Of a stretch of DNA of 64,000 nt, positions 8,845 to 18,831 are shown one piece after another. Numbering within the stretch: the stretch's first letter is position 1; the number at the start of each line of letters is the position of its first letter. The position numbers and the translations under genes are program-made. The DNA is from Spirosoma rhododendri (GTDB lineage: Bacteria; Bacteroidota; Bacteroidia; Cytophagales; Spirosomataceae), in NCBI RefSeq assembly GCF_012849055.1, contig NZ_CP051677.1, positions 4,851,001 to 4,915,000 of the forward strand, in the 5' to 3' direction. The notes beneath the pieces were generated by a model. It had not been told where the DNA came from and made no database searches. It saw nothing but the letters and a program-made list of their open reading frames with translations.

Positions 8845-9096
8845 ATGAACACATCCGATTCAACCGTACCAGACGGACACTCGTCTCCCCTCCTCCACAA
8901 CACGAGTCAATCATTCGCCGAGACTAACGTTAACCAGCTACGCGACGCCGTTGAGCAGGCCGTATACGGCGATGTCGTATTCGACAAGTCGACTGATCCC
9001 GAACGGGCGCACACCATCGAGGTGCTGACTACGCTGGGACAGATGGGCGAACTTACGGAAACCGACCTTGATGAAGCCAAAAAAGAGTATCTTTGA
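8845..9096 (+). CDS. Small hypothetical protein
   Basis: An 83-residue acidic protein starting at ATG 8845, just after the cdsA terminator. I do not recognise a family. The N-terminal 25 residues are polar and low in order; the rest looks helical (NQLRDAVEQAVYG, AHTIEVLTTLGQM, ETDLDEAKKEYL). There is no membrane segment or signal peptide. Reading from 8776 would run the gene through the terminator and is unlikely. It lies 120 bases before a carboxypeptidase-regulatory-domain protein on the same strand. The codon use resembles that of its neighbours. Confidence 0.55.
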   Translation: MNTSDSTVPDGHSSPLLHNTSQSFAETNVNQLRDAVEQAVYGDVVFDKSTDPERAHTIEVLTTLGQMGELTETDLDEAKKEYL

Positions 9097-9216
9097 TGAT
9101 TGGCTGCGCGTCAGCAGCCTGATTCTTAACATATCTTAAAAGATTGGATGAGATACGAAAGTCCGCAACTACCTTCGTTATCTTGTCGGCATCTACGGAG
9201 GACTGATTCGATCAGC

Positions 9217-9945
9217 ATGAGGCAATCGCTAGTTTATATGGCCTTCTCGGTGCTCCTGCTACTGGCAGCGGGATCGCTTACGGACGTCAGAGCACAGGGG
9301 CAGGACAGGCAGGTAACGTTCACCGGATTTCTGACGAGCGGCAAAAACAACGAACCGCTTCCGGGTGCATACGTCTACATTCCTAGAGCGGGGAAGGGCG
9401 TGCTTACTGCGCCGAACGGTTATTTTGCCTTACCCGTTTTCCCCGGCGACAGTATCGTGTTTAGCTACGTTGGTTTCAAAGCGCAGTATCACGTTATCCC
9501 GAAACGACTTACTGAACTCACCTATTCGGCGGTTGTCGCGTTGCAGGAAGACGTAAAAACACTGGCCGAAGTAAAGGTCTATCCCTACGCAACGGAAGAA
9601 CTTTTCAAGGAAGCGTTCGTAAATCTGAAACTGCCTGACGAGAAAGAACGGGCTAACCTTGCCCGTAATACCGATCCGGCCGCCATCATGCGTATGGCTG
9701 CGACTATGCCGATGGGTGCTGTGGGCAACTTCCAGAATTTTGTCAATCAGCAGTTCCTGGGTCGCGAATCGGTCGCCAATCGTAGTTTCACCCCGACGTT
9801 TGCGTTTACCAACCCCTTCGCGTGGGCAAACTTCATCCGGTCGGTTAAGCGGGGCGACTACAAGAGTAAGGAATGGCGCGCTCAGTATAATCAGGCACCG
9901 CCGGAAAACATCTCCAGAAAAGATATCCTCGACCAAAGCAATTAG
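9217..9945 (+). CDS. Secreted carboxypeptidase-regulatory-like domain protein
   Basis: A 242-residue exported protein. ATG 9217 gives a clear signal peptide, MRQSLVYMAFSVLLLLAAGS, cleaved after a site near VRAQ. Residues around 35-110 form a CarboxypepD_reg-like (beta-sandwich) domain: FTGFLTSGKNNEPLPGAYVY, LTAPNGYFALPVFPGDSIVFSYVGF. This domain usually precedes TonB plugs or outer membrane barrels, but here no barrel follows. The C-terminal half is mixed helix with no known domain. It may be a periplasmic or outer-membrane-associated partner of an unidentified complex. It ends 1 base before a long hairpin terminator. Confidence 0.75.
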   Translation: MRQSLVYMAFSVLLLLAAGSLTDVRAQGQDRQVTFTGFLTSGKNNEPLPGAYVYIPRAGKGVLTAPNGYFALPVFPGDSIVFSYVGFKAQYHVIPKRLTELTYSAVVALQEDVKTLAEVKVYPYATEELFKEAFVNLKLPDEKERANLARNTDPAAIMRMAATMPMGAVGNFQNFVNQQFLGRESVANRSFTPTFAFTNPFAWANFIRSVKRGDYKSKEWRAQYNQAPPENISRKDILDQSN

Positions 9946-9946
9946 T

Positions 9947-10003
9947 CCCGATTTGGGCACAAAAAACCACCGCGAAACGGTGGTTTTTTGTGCCCAAATC
10001 GGG
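9947..10003. terminator. Perfect 26-bp bidirectional hairpin terminator
   Basis: Arms 9947-9972 and 9978-10003 are perfect reverse complements around a 5-base loop (CGAAA). Each arm contains an A6/T6 block, so RNA from either side would end in a U-tract. It stands between the convergent carboxypeptidase-like and TPR genes, next to a separate heptad repeat. Confidence 0.8.
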
Positions 10004-10100
10004 AGGTTTAAGGTTTGATGTTCTAGGTTTAAAGTTACTGTCCAGCTTAGCGAGCGGTAGCCAACTTTAAACCTTAAACCGCCCGGCACAAACTTTAAAC
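10004..10100. repeat. Heptad inverted repeat next to the TPR gene stop
   Basis: Left arm 10004-10038 reads as 7-base words AGGTTTA, AGGTTTG, ATGTTCT, AGGTTTA, AAGTTAC. The right arm, 10061-10100, carries the complementary words AACTTTA, AACCTTA, AACCGCC and AACTTTA. The loop is about 22 bases. The right arm ends exactly where the TPR stop codon begins (10101). Confidence 0.8.
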
Positions 10101-11501
10101 TCACTTCTTATACTGCTGGATGATTTTGTAGAGCGCCTTCTGCTTTTCCAGTTCGGGGAAAAACTCGAACAACTGTACATGGGCATCGTAATCGAGCGAC
10201 AGGCCAGCTTCAAGCCGAATCAGGGCTTCGCGATAGTGACCACCATGAATTAGATACACCGCCGACCGGTAGTAAAGATCCGCTTCAGCAGGCATATCGT
10301 CGATACCCATCTGAATGATGTCGTTTGCTTTCAGGAAATCGCCCTGATCAAACGGCACCAATGACCAGGTCAGGTATACGTCCGGGTTCTGCGCATCAAC
10401 TTCGGCGGCTTTCTCAAACGCTTCTACGCTCGACAGCACATTACCTACTTTGTACTCAGTTTCGGCCAGTGCAAGGTAGTACTCGCTGTTGTTGTCGTTG
10501 ATTTTGATTGCCTTCTGCAAAAACGGCAGTGCTTCGTACCACTTGCCCGACTCACTCAGACAAACGCCGATACCATACCAGGCTTCATCCCAGAGGGCAT
10601 CGAGCCGGATAGCTTCGCGGTACTCGGCAACGGCTTCCGTGATCCGGTCCTGCTTCTCCAGACTGGCCCCCAGATGGCAGTACGTGTCGGCCGTAGCTTC
10701 TTCGTACTTCAGCGTACTGCGGTAGCACTGCTCGGCCTTTTCAAACATCCCCAGGTTCATGTACGTATTACCCAGGTTGAAATGCGCCGACGAAAAATCC
10801 TCCTTGATAATGATGGCGTAGTCGTAGGCTTCGGCCGCTTCGGTGTAACGGGCCAGTTTGCTATACGCAATACCGATGTTATACCACGCATTGTACGAAT
10901 ACGGGTCCTGATCAATCAGTTGCTGATAGTAACTCAGGCTATTTTCCAGCTCACCGGTTACGTCCAGACAAAAAGCCAGTTCGTAGAGCGCGTTTTCGTT
11001 GTTGATATTCAGCGCAATCGACCGTTTGTACTGCGTGATCGCTTCGGCATACTTACCCCAGTTCTGGTAGCTCTGCCCCAGCTGAAACAAAATGTCGTCT
11101 TTATCCTCGGCGCGTTCGAGCAACTCCTCCAATACGCTGATGGCTTCTTCGTAGCGACCGGCCATGTTCAGTACCGAACCTTCCATGAACGATACGTCCA
11201 GATCGCCGGGATTAAATAGTGAAGCCCGTTCCAGCAGCCCCAGCGACTCATCGAAGCGCTGAAAATTAGCCAGAATCTGGGCTTTGTCGAGCATCAGCTC
11301 CAACGCATACGGGAAGTTTTCGAGGCCCGCTTCGGCGGCTTTGAACGCTTTATCAAGATCGCCCTGGTTGAGATAATGCTCGACCATTTGTTCGTAAACG
11401 TCAAGGTCGAAAAACTGACTCTCCTGCTGATCCAGCATTTGTTCAAACCGCCGGATCGACTCTTTTATGTCCCCTTCCCGTTCTTCAAACTCTTGCTCCA
11501 T
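10101..11501 (-). CDS. Tetratricopeptide repeat protein
   Basis: A 466-residue soluble protein made almost wholly of about twelve TPR motifs, for example YNAWYNIGIAYSKLARYTEA, SSAHFNLGNTYMNLGMFEKA and DEAWYGIGVCLSESGKWYEA. TPR arrays are scaffolds for protein-protein contact. No signal peptide or enzyme domain is present, so it is probably cytoplasmic. The N-terminal 40 residues are strongly charged and may be a coiled coil. It lies 114 bases upstream of nothing on its strand except a repeat and terminator, and the preceding SDR gene is on the same strand. The partner is unknown. Confidence 0.85.
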   Translation of the reverse strand: MEQEFEEREGDIKESIRRFEQMLDQQESQFFDLDVYEQMVEHYLNQGDLDKAFKAAEAGLENFPYALELMLDKAQILANFQRFDESLGLLERASLFNPGDLDVSFMEGSVLNMAGRYEEAISVLEELLERAEDKDDILFQLGQSYQNWGKYAEAITQYKRSIALNINNENALYELAFCLDVTGELENSLSYYQQLIDQDPYSYNAWYNIGIAYSKLARYTEAAEAYDYAIIIKEDFSSAHFNLGNTYMNLGMFEKAEQCYRSTLKYEEATADTYCHLGASLEKQDRITEAVAEYREAIRLDALWDEAWYGIGVCLSESGKWYEALPFLQKAIKINDNNSEYYLALAETEYKVGNVLSSVEAFEKAAEVDAQNPDVYLTWSLVPFDQGDFLKANDIIQMGIDDMPAEADLYYRSAVYLIHGGHYREALIRLEAGLSLDYDAHVQLFEFFPELEKQKALYKIIQQYKK

Positions 11502-11615
11502 ACGTGTGCCTCTAAAATTGTTGATCGGATGGGGGCCGCATCATCGACGCGGTTTATCCTGTGGCAAGTCAATATACCTCTGTTAGACGGAAATCCAAGC
11601 CGGTTCCGGCAAATA

Positions 11616-12655
11616 TTATCGTCCCGTTTTCCCCGTCCGAAAGCCCTCCCCAACCCGTCGAATTGTCTGCTCCAGCGATCGATACTGAAAACCAAGGGTC
11701 TGCCTGATTCGGCGACCGTCGTAGATGTAAAGCAGACTAGCCGACCGGGCTGTTTCGTGCGTAATCATCGGGGTGGTACGGAATAACCAGGCGCGGGCAA
11801 CTTCAAATGGCCAGATCAGTGCGGTAACCCAACGGGCTACCCGTATGTCCGGCGCGCGCTTGTGCATTGCCCCGCTAATTGATCAAACAACGATTTGTAC
11901 GGAATGGTGCCTCCGCAGAGGATGAAGCGCCGGGCAACAACATCGCTCTCCATGAGCCGTAGCATCACCTCGGCTACATCGAGCACATCGACGATGTTGA
12001 TCAGACCACCCGCGTAGTACCGTTTTTCTTTGGCTATATAACTGACGATTTGAAGGCTGCTGTGCTCCCAGTTACCGACGCCCAGCGTCATGACGGGGTT
12101 TATGATAACGGCAGTCAGCCCCTCGGCAATGGCCCGCCACACTTCCAGCTCGGCCCGGTACTTCGTTTTGGCGTAGGGCGAGTTGCGGGGCGACTCCTCC
12201 CACTTCTGCCCTTCATCGATCAGGATAGGCTCAAACTGACTGTCGGGGTCCGACTCCTGCCGGTGACTGGGCCGCCCCATGGCTTTAGCCGAACTGACGT
12301 AGCCAAACTTCCGGATGCCCACTTTCAGGCATACATTGACCATGTTGGCGGTTCCCTCCACGTTGGTTCGTTCCATCCGGCTATCATCCCGACCCAAAAA
12401 CGACACGCAGCCGGCAGCGTGAACAACGTCTGTACCCGGCTGGATGGCGGCTTCCAGCGACGGAATATCGAGCACATCACCCTCATGCCAGTCGATTTGC
12501 GAGGCTATGTCAGCGAGCAGACCGTAGCTGGATGCCGGTCGTTTGAGGGCCGAGACCCGATAGCCCGCGCTGAGATATTGGCGGGTGATGTGCGAGCCAA
12601 CAAGCCCGGTAGCGCCGGTGATAAATACGTGTTTAGTTTCAGTGGGAGAAGTCAT
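11616..12655 (-). CDS. NAD-dependent epimerase/dehydratase (extended SDR), broken by one missing G
   Basis: An extended short-chain dehydrogenase. From ATG 12655 the frame gives ITGATGLVGSHITRQYLSAG (NAD(P)-binding GxxGxxG), HAAGCVSFLG, and the catalytic YAKTK. At the C4 run 11870-11873 the frame is lost after FDQLAG; one added G restores AMHKRAPDIRVARWV and continues to the stop at 11616, for 346 residues in all. The C-terminal part (LGFQYRSLEQTIRRV) is the usual end of dihydroflavonol-reductase-like SDRs. Substrate unknown. The break matches the homopolymer pattern in pyrH, so it is probably an assembly error. Confidence 0.82.
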
Positions 12656-13085
12656 GTATAACGTACGGTGGTAGGGAGACAGTGCAGCAATGAGCAGGCA
12701 AACTACCCTGTTGCTGGTTCAGCGAGTTGTATCAACAACTAGCCCATTATGCACACAAATTAAGTAGCCGTATACAAAGTTGGCTATGTTCAATCCTGTT
12801 AAATGCTCAGTAGACTCGCTGAGCCGACAAATTGTTGATCGAACGGTCACTTAGTCAGGGTAAGAATTTCGTACTGACGGTCGCGAAAAACAGACACTTC
12901 GCTGTGATAGATACGCCTGTTGTTTCATTCTACTGCTGTTGGGTAGGCTAGTCACTTTCTGTAAACATACTGCCGAATGGTGCTGAATCACTAATTTTAC
13001 GGGTGAATATGGGTTTCAAACTACGTGTATCGGCCGGTTGGTACTATCGGCCGCGCAGCCAGAAGCCAGGAATCGAAACCAACTC
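12656..13085. other. 430-base intergenic region between the SDR gene and metG
   Basis: The divergent SDR gene and metG must both start transcription here. I see no convincing small gene, no TAnnTTTG box in a good position, no microrepeat and no hairpin longer than a few bases. A reading from 13038 into metG is open but adds residues not typical for the enzyme. Confidence 0.5.
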
Positions 13086-15137
13086 ATGTCAGTAGAAAAT
13101 CCCCAGCGGTACACCGTCACGGCAGCCCTGATTTACGCCAATGGCCCCATTCACATCGGCCACCTGGCTGGCTGCTATCTCCCCGCCGATATTTATGTTC
13201 GTTACCTGCGCGCCACGGGTAAAGACGTAGCGTTTATCAGCGGTACCGATGAGCACGGTGTGCCTATTACCATCAAAGCCAAAAAAGAAGGGATCAGCCC
13301 GCAGGAAGTTGTCGATAAGTACTACAAGCAGATCAAACGATCGTTCAGCGACTTCGGCATCTCGTTCGATATTTATTCGCGGACAACCAGCCCGGTTCAC
13401 CACAAGACATCGCAGGAGTTTTTCACGAAGCTTTACGAACAGGGTGATTTTGTCGAGGAAGTGACCGAGCAGTATTACGATGAGGTTGCCAATCAGTTTC
13501 TGGCCGACCGGTATATCGTCGGTACCTGCCCCGTCTGTGGCAACCCCAACGCCTATGGCGATCAGTGCGAACGGTGTGGCACCGCCCTTAGCCCTACCGA
13601 ACTGGTTGAGCCCCACTCGACCCTGTCGGGTTCGCGGCCGGTGTTGCGGGCCACCAAAAACTGGTTCCTGCCCCTCGACCGGATGCAGCCGCAGATCGAG
13701 CAGTACGTTAACAGCCATCCCGAGTGGAAAACCAACGTGGCGGGTGCCTGCCAGTCGTGGCTGAAGGAAGGGTTACGCCCCCGCGCCATGACCCGCGACC
13801 TCGACTGGGGCGTTAAAGTACCGCTGCCCGATACTGACGGCAAGGTGCTATACGTCTGGTTCGACGCGCCCATCGGTTACATTTCGATGACGAAAGAATG
13901 GGCCGAACAGCAGGGCCGCGACTGGGAATCGTACTGGCGCGACCAGCACACGAAGCTGGTGCACTTCATTGGAAAAGACAACATCGTTTTCCATTGCATT
14001 ATCTTCCCGGCAATGCTGATGGCCGAAGGGTCATACGTACTGGCCGACAACGTTCCGGCCAACGAGTTCATGAATCTCGAAGGCGACAAAATCAGCACGT
14101 CGCGGAACTGGGCGGTCTGGCTGCACGAGTACCTCGAAGAGATGCCCGACAAGCAGGACGTGCTGCGCTACGTACTGGCGGCCAACGCTCCTGAAACGAA
14201 GGACTCGGAGTTTACGTGGAAGGATTTCCAGACCCGCAACAACGCCGAACTGGTCGGTATCTTCGGCAATTTCGTCAACCGCGCCGTTGTGCTGACGCAG
14301 AAGTTCTGCGACAATAAAGTACCGGCCATCACCAGCCTGACTGACTACGACCGGCAGGTGCTGGACGAACTGGCCCAGTTCCCCGACCGTATCGGGCAGT
14401 CGATCGGGCAGTACCGGTTCCGTGAAGCACTCGCGAGCCTGATGGACCTGGCCCGACTGGGCAATAAGTATCTGGCTGAAACCGAGCCGTGGAAGGCCGT
14501 CAAGACGGACCCCGCGCGGGCCAACACGATCCTGAATCTGGCGCTGCAAATTTCAGCGACGCTGAGTATCGTCTGCGAGCCGTTTCTGCCGTTTACCGCC
14601 ACCAAACTCCGGGCGCAGCTCGCCATCACCGACCCGTTCGACTGGTCGAACGCGGGTCGGGCCGATCTGCTGACCGAGGGGCACGAACTGGGCAAAGGCG
14701 AACTGCTCTTTGCTAAAATTGAAGACGACGAAATCGACCGGCAGATGCAAAAGCTGTTGGCCGCCAAACGAATGAATGAGTTAGAAACAAAGACCGTACC
14801 TGCCCTGCGCGAGCAGATTCAGTACGACGATTTCGCCAAAATGGACATCCGCATCGGCACGATCACCGAAGCGGAGCGGGTTCCCAAGAGTGATAAACTG
14901 CTGAAGCTGAAAGTCGACGATGGCATGGGCACCCGACAGATTCTGAGCGGCATCGCCAAGCATTTTAGTCCCGAAGAAATCATCGGTAAGCAGGTAACCT
15001 TCCTGGCAAACCTGGCCCCGCGCAAGATGATGGGCCACGAGTCACAGGGTATGATTCTGATGGCTGAAGACCGCGATGGCAAGTTAGCTATGCTCCAGCC
15101 CGACCAGCCCGTCTGGAACGGCGGCTCAGTATCTTAG
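13086..15137 (+). CDS. metG: Methionine--tRNA ligase with C-terminal tRNA-binding domain
   Basis: A 683-residue class I synthetase. [11 protein letters not shown] holds the HIGH motif, [18 protein letters not shown] is the zinc knuckle, and DKISTS is the KMSKS equivalent. The anticodon-binding helical domain follows, and from about residue 580 there is a Trbp111/EMAP-type OB fold ([18 protein letters not shown]) that aids tRNA binding and dimerisation. ATG 13086 ([15 protein letters not shown]) is preferred; the ATG-less extension to 13038 is not conserved in type. The gene ends 3 bases before a heptad inverted repeat. Confidence 0.97.
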   Translation: MSVENPQRYTVTAALIYANGPIHIGHLAGCYLPADIYVRYLRATGKDVAFISGTDEHGVPITIKAKKEGISPQEVVDKYYKQIKRSFSDFGISFDIYSRTTSPVHHKTSQEFFTKLYEQGDFVEEVTEQYYDEVANQFLADRYIVGTCPVCGNPNAYGDQCERCGTALSPTELVEPHSTLSGSRPVLRATKNWFLPLDRMQPQIEQYVNSHPEWKTNVAGACQSWLKEGLRPRAMTRDLDWGVKVPLPDTDGKVLYVWFDAPIGYISMTKEWAEQQGRDWESYWRDQHTKLVHFIGKDNIVFHCIIFPAMLMAEGSYVLADNVPANEFMNLEGDKISTSRNWAVWLHEYLEEMPDKQDVLRYVLAANAPETKDSEFTWKDFQTRNNAELVGIFGNFVNRAVVLTQKFCDNKVPAITSLTDYDRQVLDELAQFPDRIGQSIGQYRFREALASLMDLARLGNKYLAETEPWKAVKTDPARANTILNLALQISATLSIVCEPFLPFTATKLRAQLAITDPFDWSNAGRADLLTEGHELGKGELLFAKIEDDEIDRQMQKLLAAKRMNELETKTVPALREQIQYDDFAKMDIRIGTITEAERVPKSDKLLKLKVDDGMGTRQILSGIAKHFSPEEIIGKQVTFLANLAPRKMMGHESQGMILMAEDRDGKLAMLQPDQPVWNGGSVS

Positions 15138-15140
15138 GTG

Positions 15141-15222
15141 AGTTCAAGGTTCAATGTCCAAGGTTTAAGGTTGTTTGCTGCTGCCGGAGGAACCTTGAAC
15201 CTTAGACATTGAACCTTGAACC
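15141..15222. repeat. Heptad inverted repeat after metG
   Basis: Left arm 15141-15172 is a run of 7-base words (AGGTTCA, ATGTCCA, AGGTTTA, AGGTTG). The right arm 15191-15222 is the near-complement (AACCTTG, AACCTTA, GACATTG, AACCTTG, AACC). The loop is 18 bases. It begins 3 bases after the metG stop codon. Confidence 0.85.
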
Positions 15223-15236
15223 CTTCAAAAAACCAG

Positions 15237-15266
15237 AGAGAGCCTGCTCAATTGAGCAGGCTCTCT
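15237..15266. terminator. 30-base perfect palindrome, probable metG terminator
   Basis: The stretch 15237-15266 is a perfect palindrome centred on CAATTG, with a GC-rich stem (GAGAGCCTGCTCAA). It is preceded by an A6 block. No T-run follows on the plus strand, so termination strength is uncertain. Confidence 0.5.
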
Positions 15267-15436
15267 GCCTAAACACACCTAATTAAGCCGTCCTACCAAC
15301 AGCTATAATCGATAGGATAGCTGTCATTATGTACGATTGATTGGTTGCCTTGGATTTAGCGTAGATAGCTATTTGGCGGCCCGCTCCGTTCGTTCATCTT
15401 TCCGTAGCCAGTACGTCAAACACGCATAACAACGTT

Positions 15437-15444
15437 TATCTTTG
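15437..15444 (+). promoter_or_regulatory. Probable -7 box of the kup promoter
   Basis: TATCTTTG matches the TAnnTTTG consensus exactly and lies 52 bases before the kup ATG (15496). A clear -33 TTTG is not seen. A coding start upstream at 15442 would overlap this box, which favours ATG 15496. Confidence 0.4.
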
Positions 15445-15495
15445 CGCGGTCTTACCAACGCCAGCGGACTTGCGAAACGACTACGTCCAGACTTC

Positions 15496-17464
15496 ATGGA
15501 AGAAAAGAAACATATAGATACCGTCACAGCGGCCGGGTTGCTGGTGGCTATGGGTATCATTTACGGCGACATTGGCACATCGCCCCTGTACACGCTCCGT
15601 GCCATCATCGGAGCCGACAACGTAGTCCGGGCCGACGTTGTCCGGGGGGCACTCTCCTGCATCTTCTGGACCCTCACGCTTCAGACAACCGTCAAGTACG
15701 TCATCCTGATTTTGCGGGCCGACAACCGGGGGAAGGCGGTATTTTCGCCCTTTACGCGCTGGTTCGTCGGCACGCCCGCTGGCTGACCCTTCCCGCCATC
15801 ATTGGTGGGGCGGCCCTACTGGCCGACGGCATCATCACCCCGCCCATCTCAGTATCCTCGGCGGTGGAAGGGCTTACGCTGATTTATCCGAACATCGAAA
15901 CTATCCCCATCGTCATCATCATCCTGACGGTGCTGTTTCTTATTCAGGCGTTTGGTACGAGCGTGGTGGGTACGGCGTTCGGCCCGATCATGCTGGTCTG
16001 GTTCGTCATGCTCGGCACGCTGGGTCTGGTGCAGATTGCTCAGGCCCCCGGCATCCTGACGGCCCTGAACCCCTACTATGCCTACTGGCTGCTGGTGAAG
16101 TATCCGGGTGGTTTCTGGCTGCTGGGTTCGGTATTTCTTTGTACGACGGGTGCCGAAGCGCTGTACTCCGACATGGGGCACTGCGGTCGTAAAAACATCC
16201 GCGTGAGCTGGGTGTTCGTTAAAACCTGCCTGATCCTGAACTACTTCGGGCAGGGCGCGTGGCTGCTGAGCATTCAGGGGCAGGTGCTGAAAACCCGGAT
16301 TCCGTTCTATGAGGTGATGCCCGCCTGGTTCCTGACCATCGGTATCGTCATTGCTACGGCCGCGACAGTCATTGCCAGTCAGGCGCTGATCAGTGGGTCG
16401 TTTACGCTCATTAGCGAAGCTATCCGACTCAATTTCTGGCCCAAAGTACGGCTACGTTACCCGTCGGCCCAGAAAGGACAGCTCTACGTACCGAGTGTTA
16501 ACCTGCTCCTGTGGGCGGGTTGTGTGGGCGTCGTGCTGTACTTCCGCGAATCGTCGAACATGGAAGCGGCCTACGGTCTGGCGATTACGCTGACGATGCT
16601 GATGACGACGATGTTGATGTCGTACTACCTGTATACGCACAAATACCAGGCGTGGGGGTTGTCCTGTTTCTGCTGGTGTATCTGGCTATTGAAGGCTCCT
16701 TCCTGATCGCCAACCTGATTAAATTCCCCCACGGTGGTTTCGTATCGGTACTGATCGGCGCGGCCATTGCCAGTGTGATGTACGTATGGTTACAGGCGTT
16801 TCAAATCAAACTTCGGTTGACGGAATACGTCCGTATCGATCACTACCTGCAAACGATCAAGGAACTGAGCCGCGACATCAGTATCCCGAAGTACGCGACG
16901 CACCTCGTCTTTATGAGTAATGCGGCCCGGCAGTCGGAAATTGAGTCGAAGATTATCTATTCCATTTTCCAGAAACGCCCCAAACGCGCCGACATCTATT
17001 GGTTCGTCCACGTCGACACGACCGACGACCCGTATACCATGGAGTACAAGGTGAATACGCTGGCTCCCGACGACGCCTACAAAGTCACGTTCCGGCTCGG
17101 TTTCCGGGTTGAGCAGCGCATCAACCTGTTCTTCCGTAAGGTGATCGAGGACATGGTGAAGAATAAGGAAGTGGATATTACCAGCCGTTACGAATCGCTG
17201 CGGGGACAAAACGTAATCGGTGATTTCCGCTTCGTTGTGCTCGAAAAATTCCTGTCGTTCGAGAATGAACTGCCTGCCCGTGAGCGGTTCATCATGAATA
17301 TCTACTTCAACATCAAGAGCTTCACGACCCCCGAAGACCGTTGGTTCGGTTTGGACAGCAGTTCGGTAAAAGTCGAGAAAGTACCCCTTGTTATCCGCCC
17401 TGTCGAGAACGTCCGGCTCAAACGCATTGCAACCGAAACAAAGAGCGAACGAGTGAAAGAGTGA
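15496..17464 (+). CDS. kup: KUP-type potassium transporter, broken by two one-base deletions
   Basis: A K+ uptake permease with about 12 membrane segments and a cytoplasmic C-terminal domain. GIIYGDIGTSPLYTL near residue 20 is the family signature. The frame breaks at the G5 run 15728-15732 (an added G restores ADNRGEGGIFALYALVRR) and again at the G5 run 16655-16659 (an added G restores KYQAWGVVLFLLVYLAIEG). With both repaired the protein is 656 residues, normal for the family. Two losses of the same type in one gene fit sequencing error better than gene decay, because every other residue pattern is well conserved. The last codons lie in an octad repeat. Confidence 0.88.
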
Positions 17465-17519
17465 ACGAGCGCGACTTCGTCGTAATAATCTTTCGCACTT
17501 TCGCTCATTCGCTCTTTCA
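17441..17519. repeat. Octad inverted repeat overlapping the kup stop
   Basis: The left arm contains 8-base words GAGCGAAC, GAGTGAAA, GAGTGAAC, GAGCG at 17443-17471. The right arm 17491-17519 is the complement of GAAAGAGC, GAATGAGC, GAAAGTGC. The loop is about 20 bases. The kup stop codon (17462-17464) is inside the left arm, so the repeat encodes the final residues of the transporter. Confidence 0.75.
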
Positions 17520-17530
17520 TACTTTAATTT

Positions 17531-18592
17531 ATGAAACTTCTCATTACCGGCGGAGCCGGATTCGTTGGCGCATCGCTGGCCATTTCGCTTAAGCAGAACT
17601 ACCCGGATTACCAGATTTTTGCGCTCGACAACCTCAAACGGCGCGGCTCAGAATTAAGTCTGCCCCGACTGAAAGCGGCCGGTATCGAGTTTCTGCACGG
17701 CGACATTCGCAGCAAGGAAGACTTCGACGCGCTGCCCGCCGTGGATACGGTGATCGAAGCATCTGCCGAGCCGTCGGTACTGGCCGGTCTGGACGGCACG
17801 CCGGATTACCTCATCAACACCAACCTGTTCGGTACGGTCAACTGCCTGAACTTCGCACTGAAGCACAAGGCCAACTTTATCTTTCTGTCGACGAGCCGGG
17901 TCTACCCGATCAAAACGATTGAGACGCTTAATTTCGAAGAAGCCGACACCCGCTTTGTCCTGACCGACGAGCAGCCGGTTCCGGGCGTATCGTCGAAGGG
18001 TATCGCCGAAGATTTCCCGCTGACGGGCGCGCGGTCGCTGTACGGCACCACCAAGTTAGCGTCGGAGCTGCTGATTCAGGAGTACAACGAGTTTTACGGC
18101 CTGAAAACGGTCATCAACCGCTGCGGAGTTATTACGGGACCGTGGCAAATGGGCAAGGTCGATCAGGGCGTGATGGTGCTCTGGATTGCCAAGCACTTCT
18201 TCGAGCAGCAACTGGCCTACATCGGCTACGGCGGCACGGGCAAGCAAACCCGCGACATGCTCCACATCGCCGACCTCTACCGCCTGATCGACTGGCAGTT
18301 GCACAACATCGACAAAGTCAACGGCGAAATCCTGAACGCGGGTGGTGGCACGCAGAGCAGCGCGTCGTTGCAGGAACTGACGAAGGTGTGTCAGGAAGTG
18401 ACGGGCAAAACCATCCCGATCAAGGAGGTTACCGAAAACCGCGCGGCCGACATTCGCCTGTACATCACCGACAATACGAAGGTAACGCAGCTCACTGGCT
18501 GGGAACCCAAACTCGGCATCCGCGACATCGTCAGCGATATTCACGAGTGGCTCAAAGAGAACCGGGCCGCCCTGGAGCCGATTTTGAAGTAG
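17531..18592 (+). CDS. NAD-dependent sugar-nucleotide epimerase (CDP-paratose 2-epimerase-like SDR)
   Basis: A 353-residue extended SDR. TGGAGFVG at residues 6-13 binds NAD, STSRVYP supplies the catalytic Ser/Thr region, and YGTTK at 171-175 gives the catalytic Tyr and Lys. The later segment NRCGVITGPWQMGKVDQG and the long insert before YGTTK resemble CDP-paratose/tyvelose 2-epimerases. It probably acts on a nucleotide sugar for surface polysaccharide, but no glycosyltransferase cluster is nearby, so the substrate is open. It starts 11 bases after the octad repeat, and its stop overlaps the next heptad repeat. Confidence 0.85.
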   Translation: MKLLITGGAGFVGASLAISLKQNYPDYQIFALDNLKRRGSELSLPRLKAAGIEFLHGDIRSKEDFDALPAVDTVIEASAEPSVLAGLDGTPDYLINTNLFGTVNCLNFALKHKANFIFLSTSRVYPIKTIETLNFEEADTRFVLTDEQPVPGVSSKGIAEDFPLTGARSLYGTTKLASELLIQEYNEFYGLKTVINRCGVITGPWQMGKVDQGVMVLWIAKHFFEQQLAYIGYGGTGKQTRDMLHIADLYRLIDWQLHNIDKVNGEILNAGGGTQSSASLQELTKVCQEVTGKTIPIKEVTENRAADIRLYITDNTKVTQLTGWEPKLGIRDIVSDIHEWLKENRAALEPILK

Positions 18593-18672
18593 GTTTAACG
18601 TTTAATGTCCAAGGTTTGAGGTTACTCCGATGGAGGCAAACAACGTTAAACCTTGGACGTTAAACCTTAAAC
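18591..18672. repeat. Heptad inverted repeat overlapping the epimerase stop
   Basis: Left arm 18591-18625 reads AGGTTTA, ACGTTTA, ATGTCCA, AGGTTTG, AGGTTAC in perfect 7-base register; its first AG is the end of the TAG stop codon. The right arm 18642-18672 is AACGTTA, AACCTTG, GACGTTA, AACCTTA, AAC. The loop is 16 bases. Confidence 0.85.
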
Positions 18673-18831
18673 TCATTTCCTCACCAGTACCCGAACGTGC
18701 CAGGCGGGGAGAGTTAGCGGGGTGGTGTCGGTGAGTTGAACAGGTTGGCTGGTGAAGACGTGCCGGTCGTTGCCTCTGTCGTAGCGGGTGTGGAGTTTTA
18801 CCTGTCCTACTCCTATCCAACCATATCCCAT
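18673..18831 (-). pseudogene. Possible C-terminal remnant of an alpha-amylase-family glycosidase
   Basis: A 52-codon reading frame starts at ATG 18831 inside the 3' end of the TauE gene and stops at 18673. Its second half, VQLTDTTPLTLPAWHVRVLV, resembles the final beta-strands of GH13-type enzymes (the 'L-P-A-W-x-V-R-V-L' ending). There is no catalytic part: the intact TauE gene occupies the upstream sequence. It is therefore either a truncated leftover or a chance frame. The resemblance is to a short motif only, so the assignment is weak. Confidence 0.3.

Noticed and set aside
17608..17866. Minus-strand frames opposite the epimerase gene
   Set aside because: They are short, overlap a confident gene, and have no features of their own.
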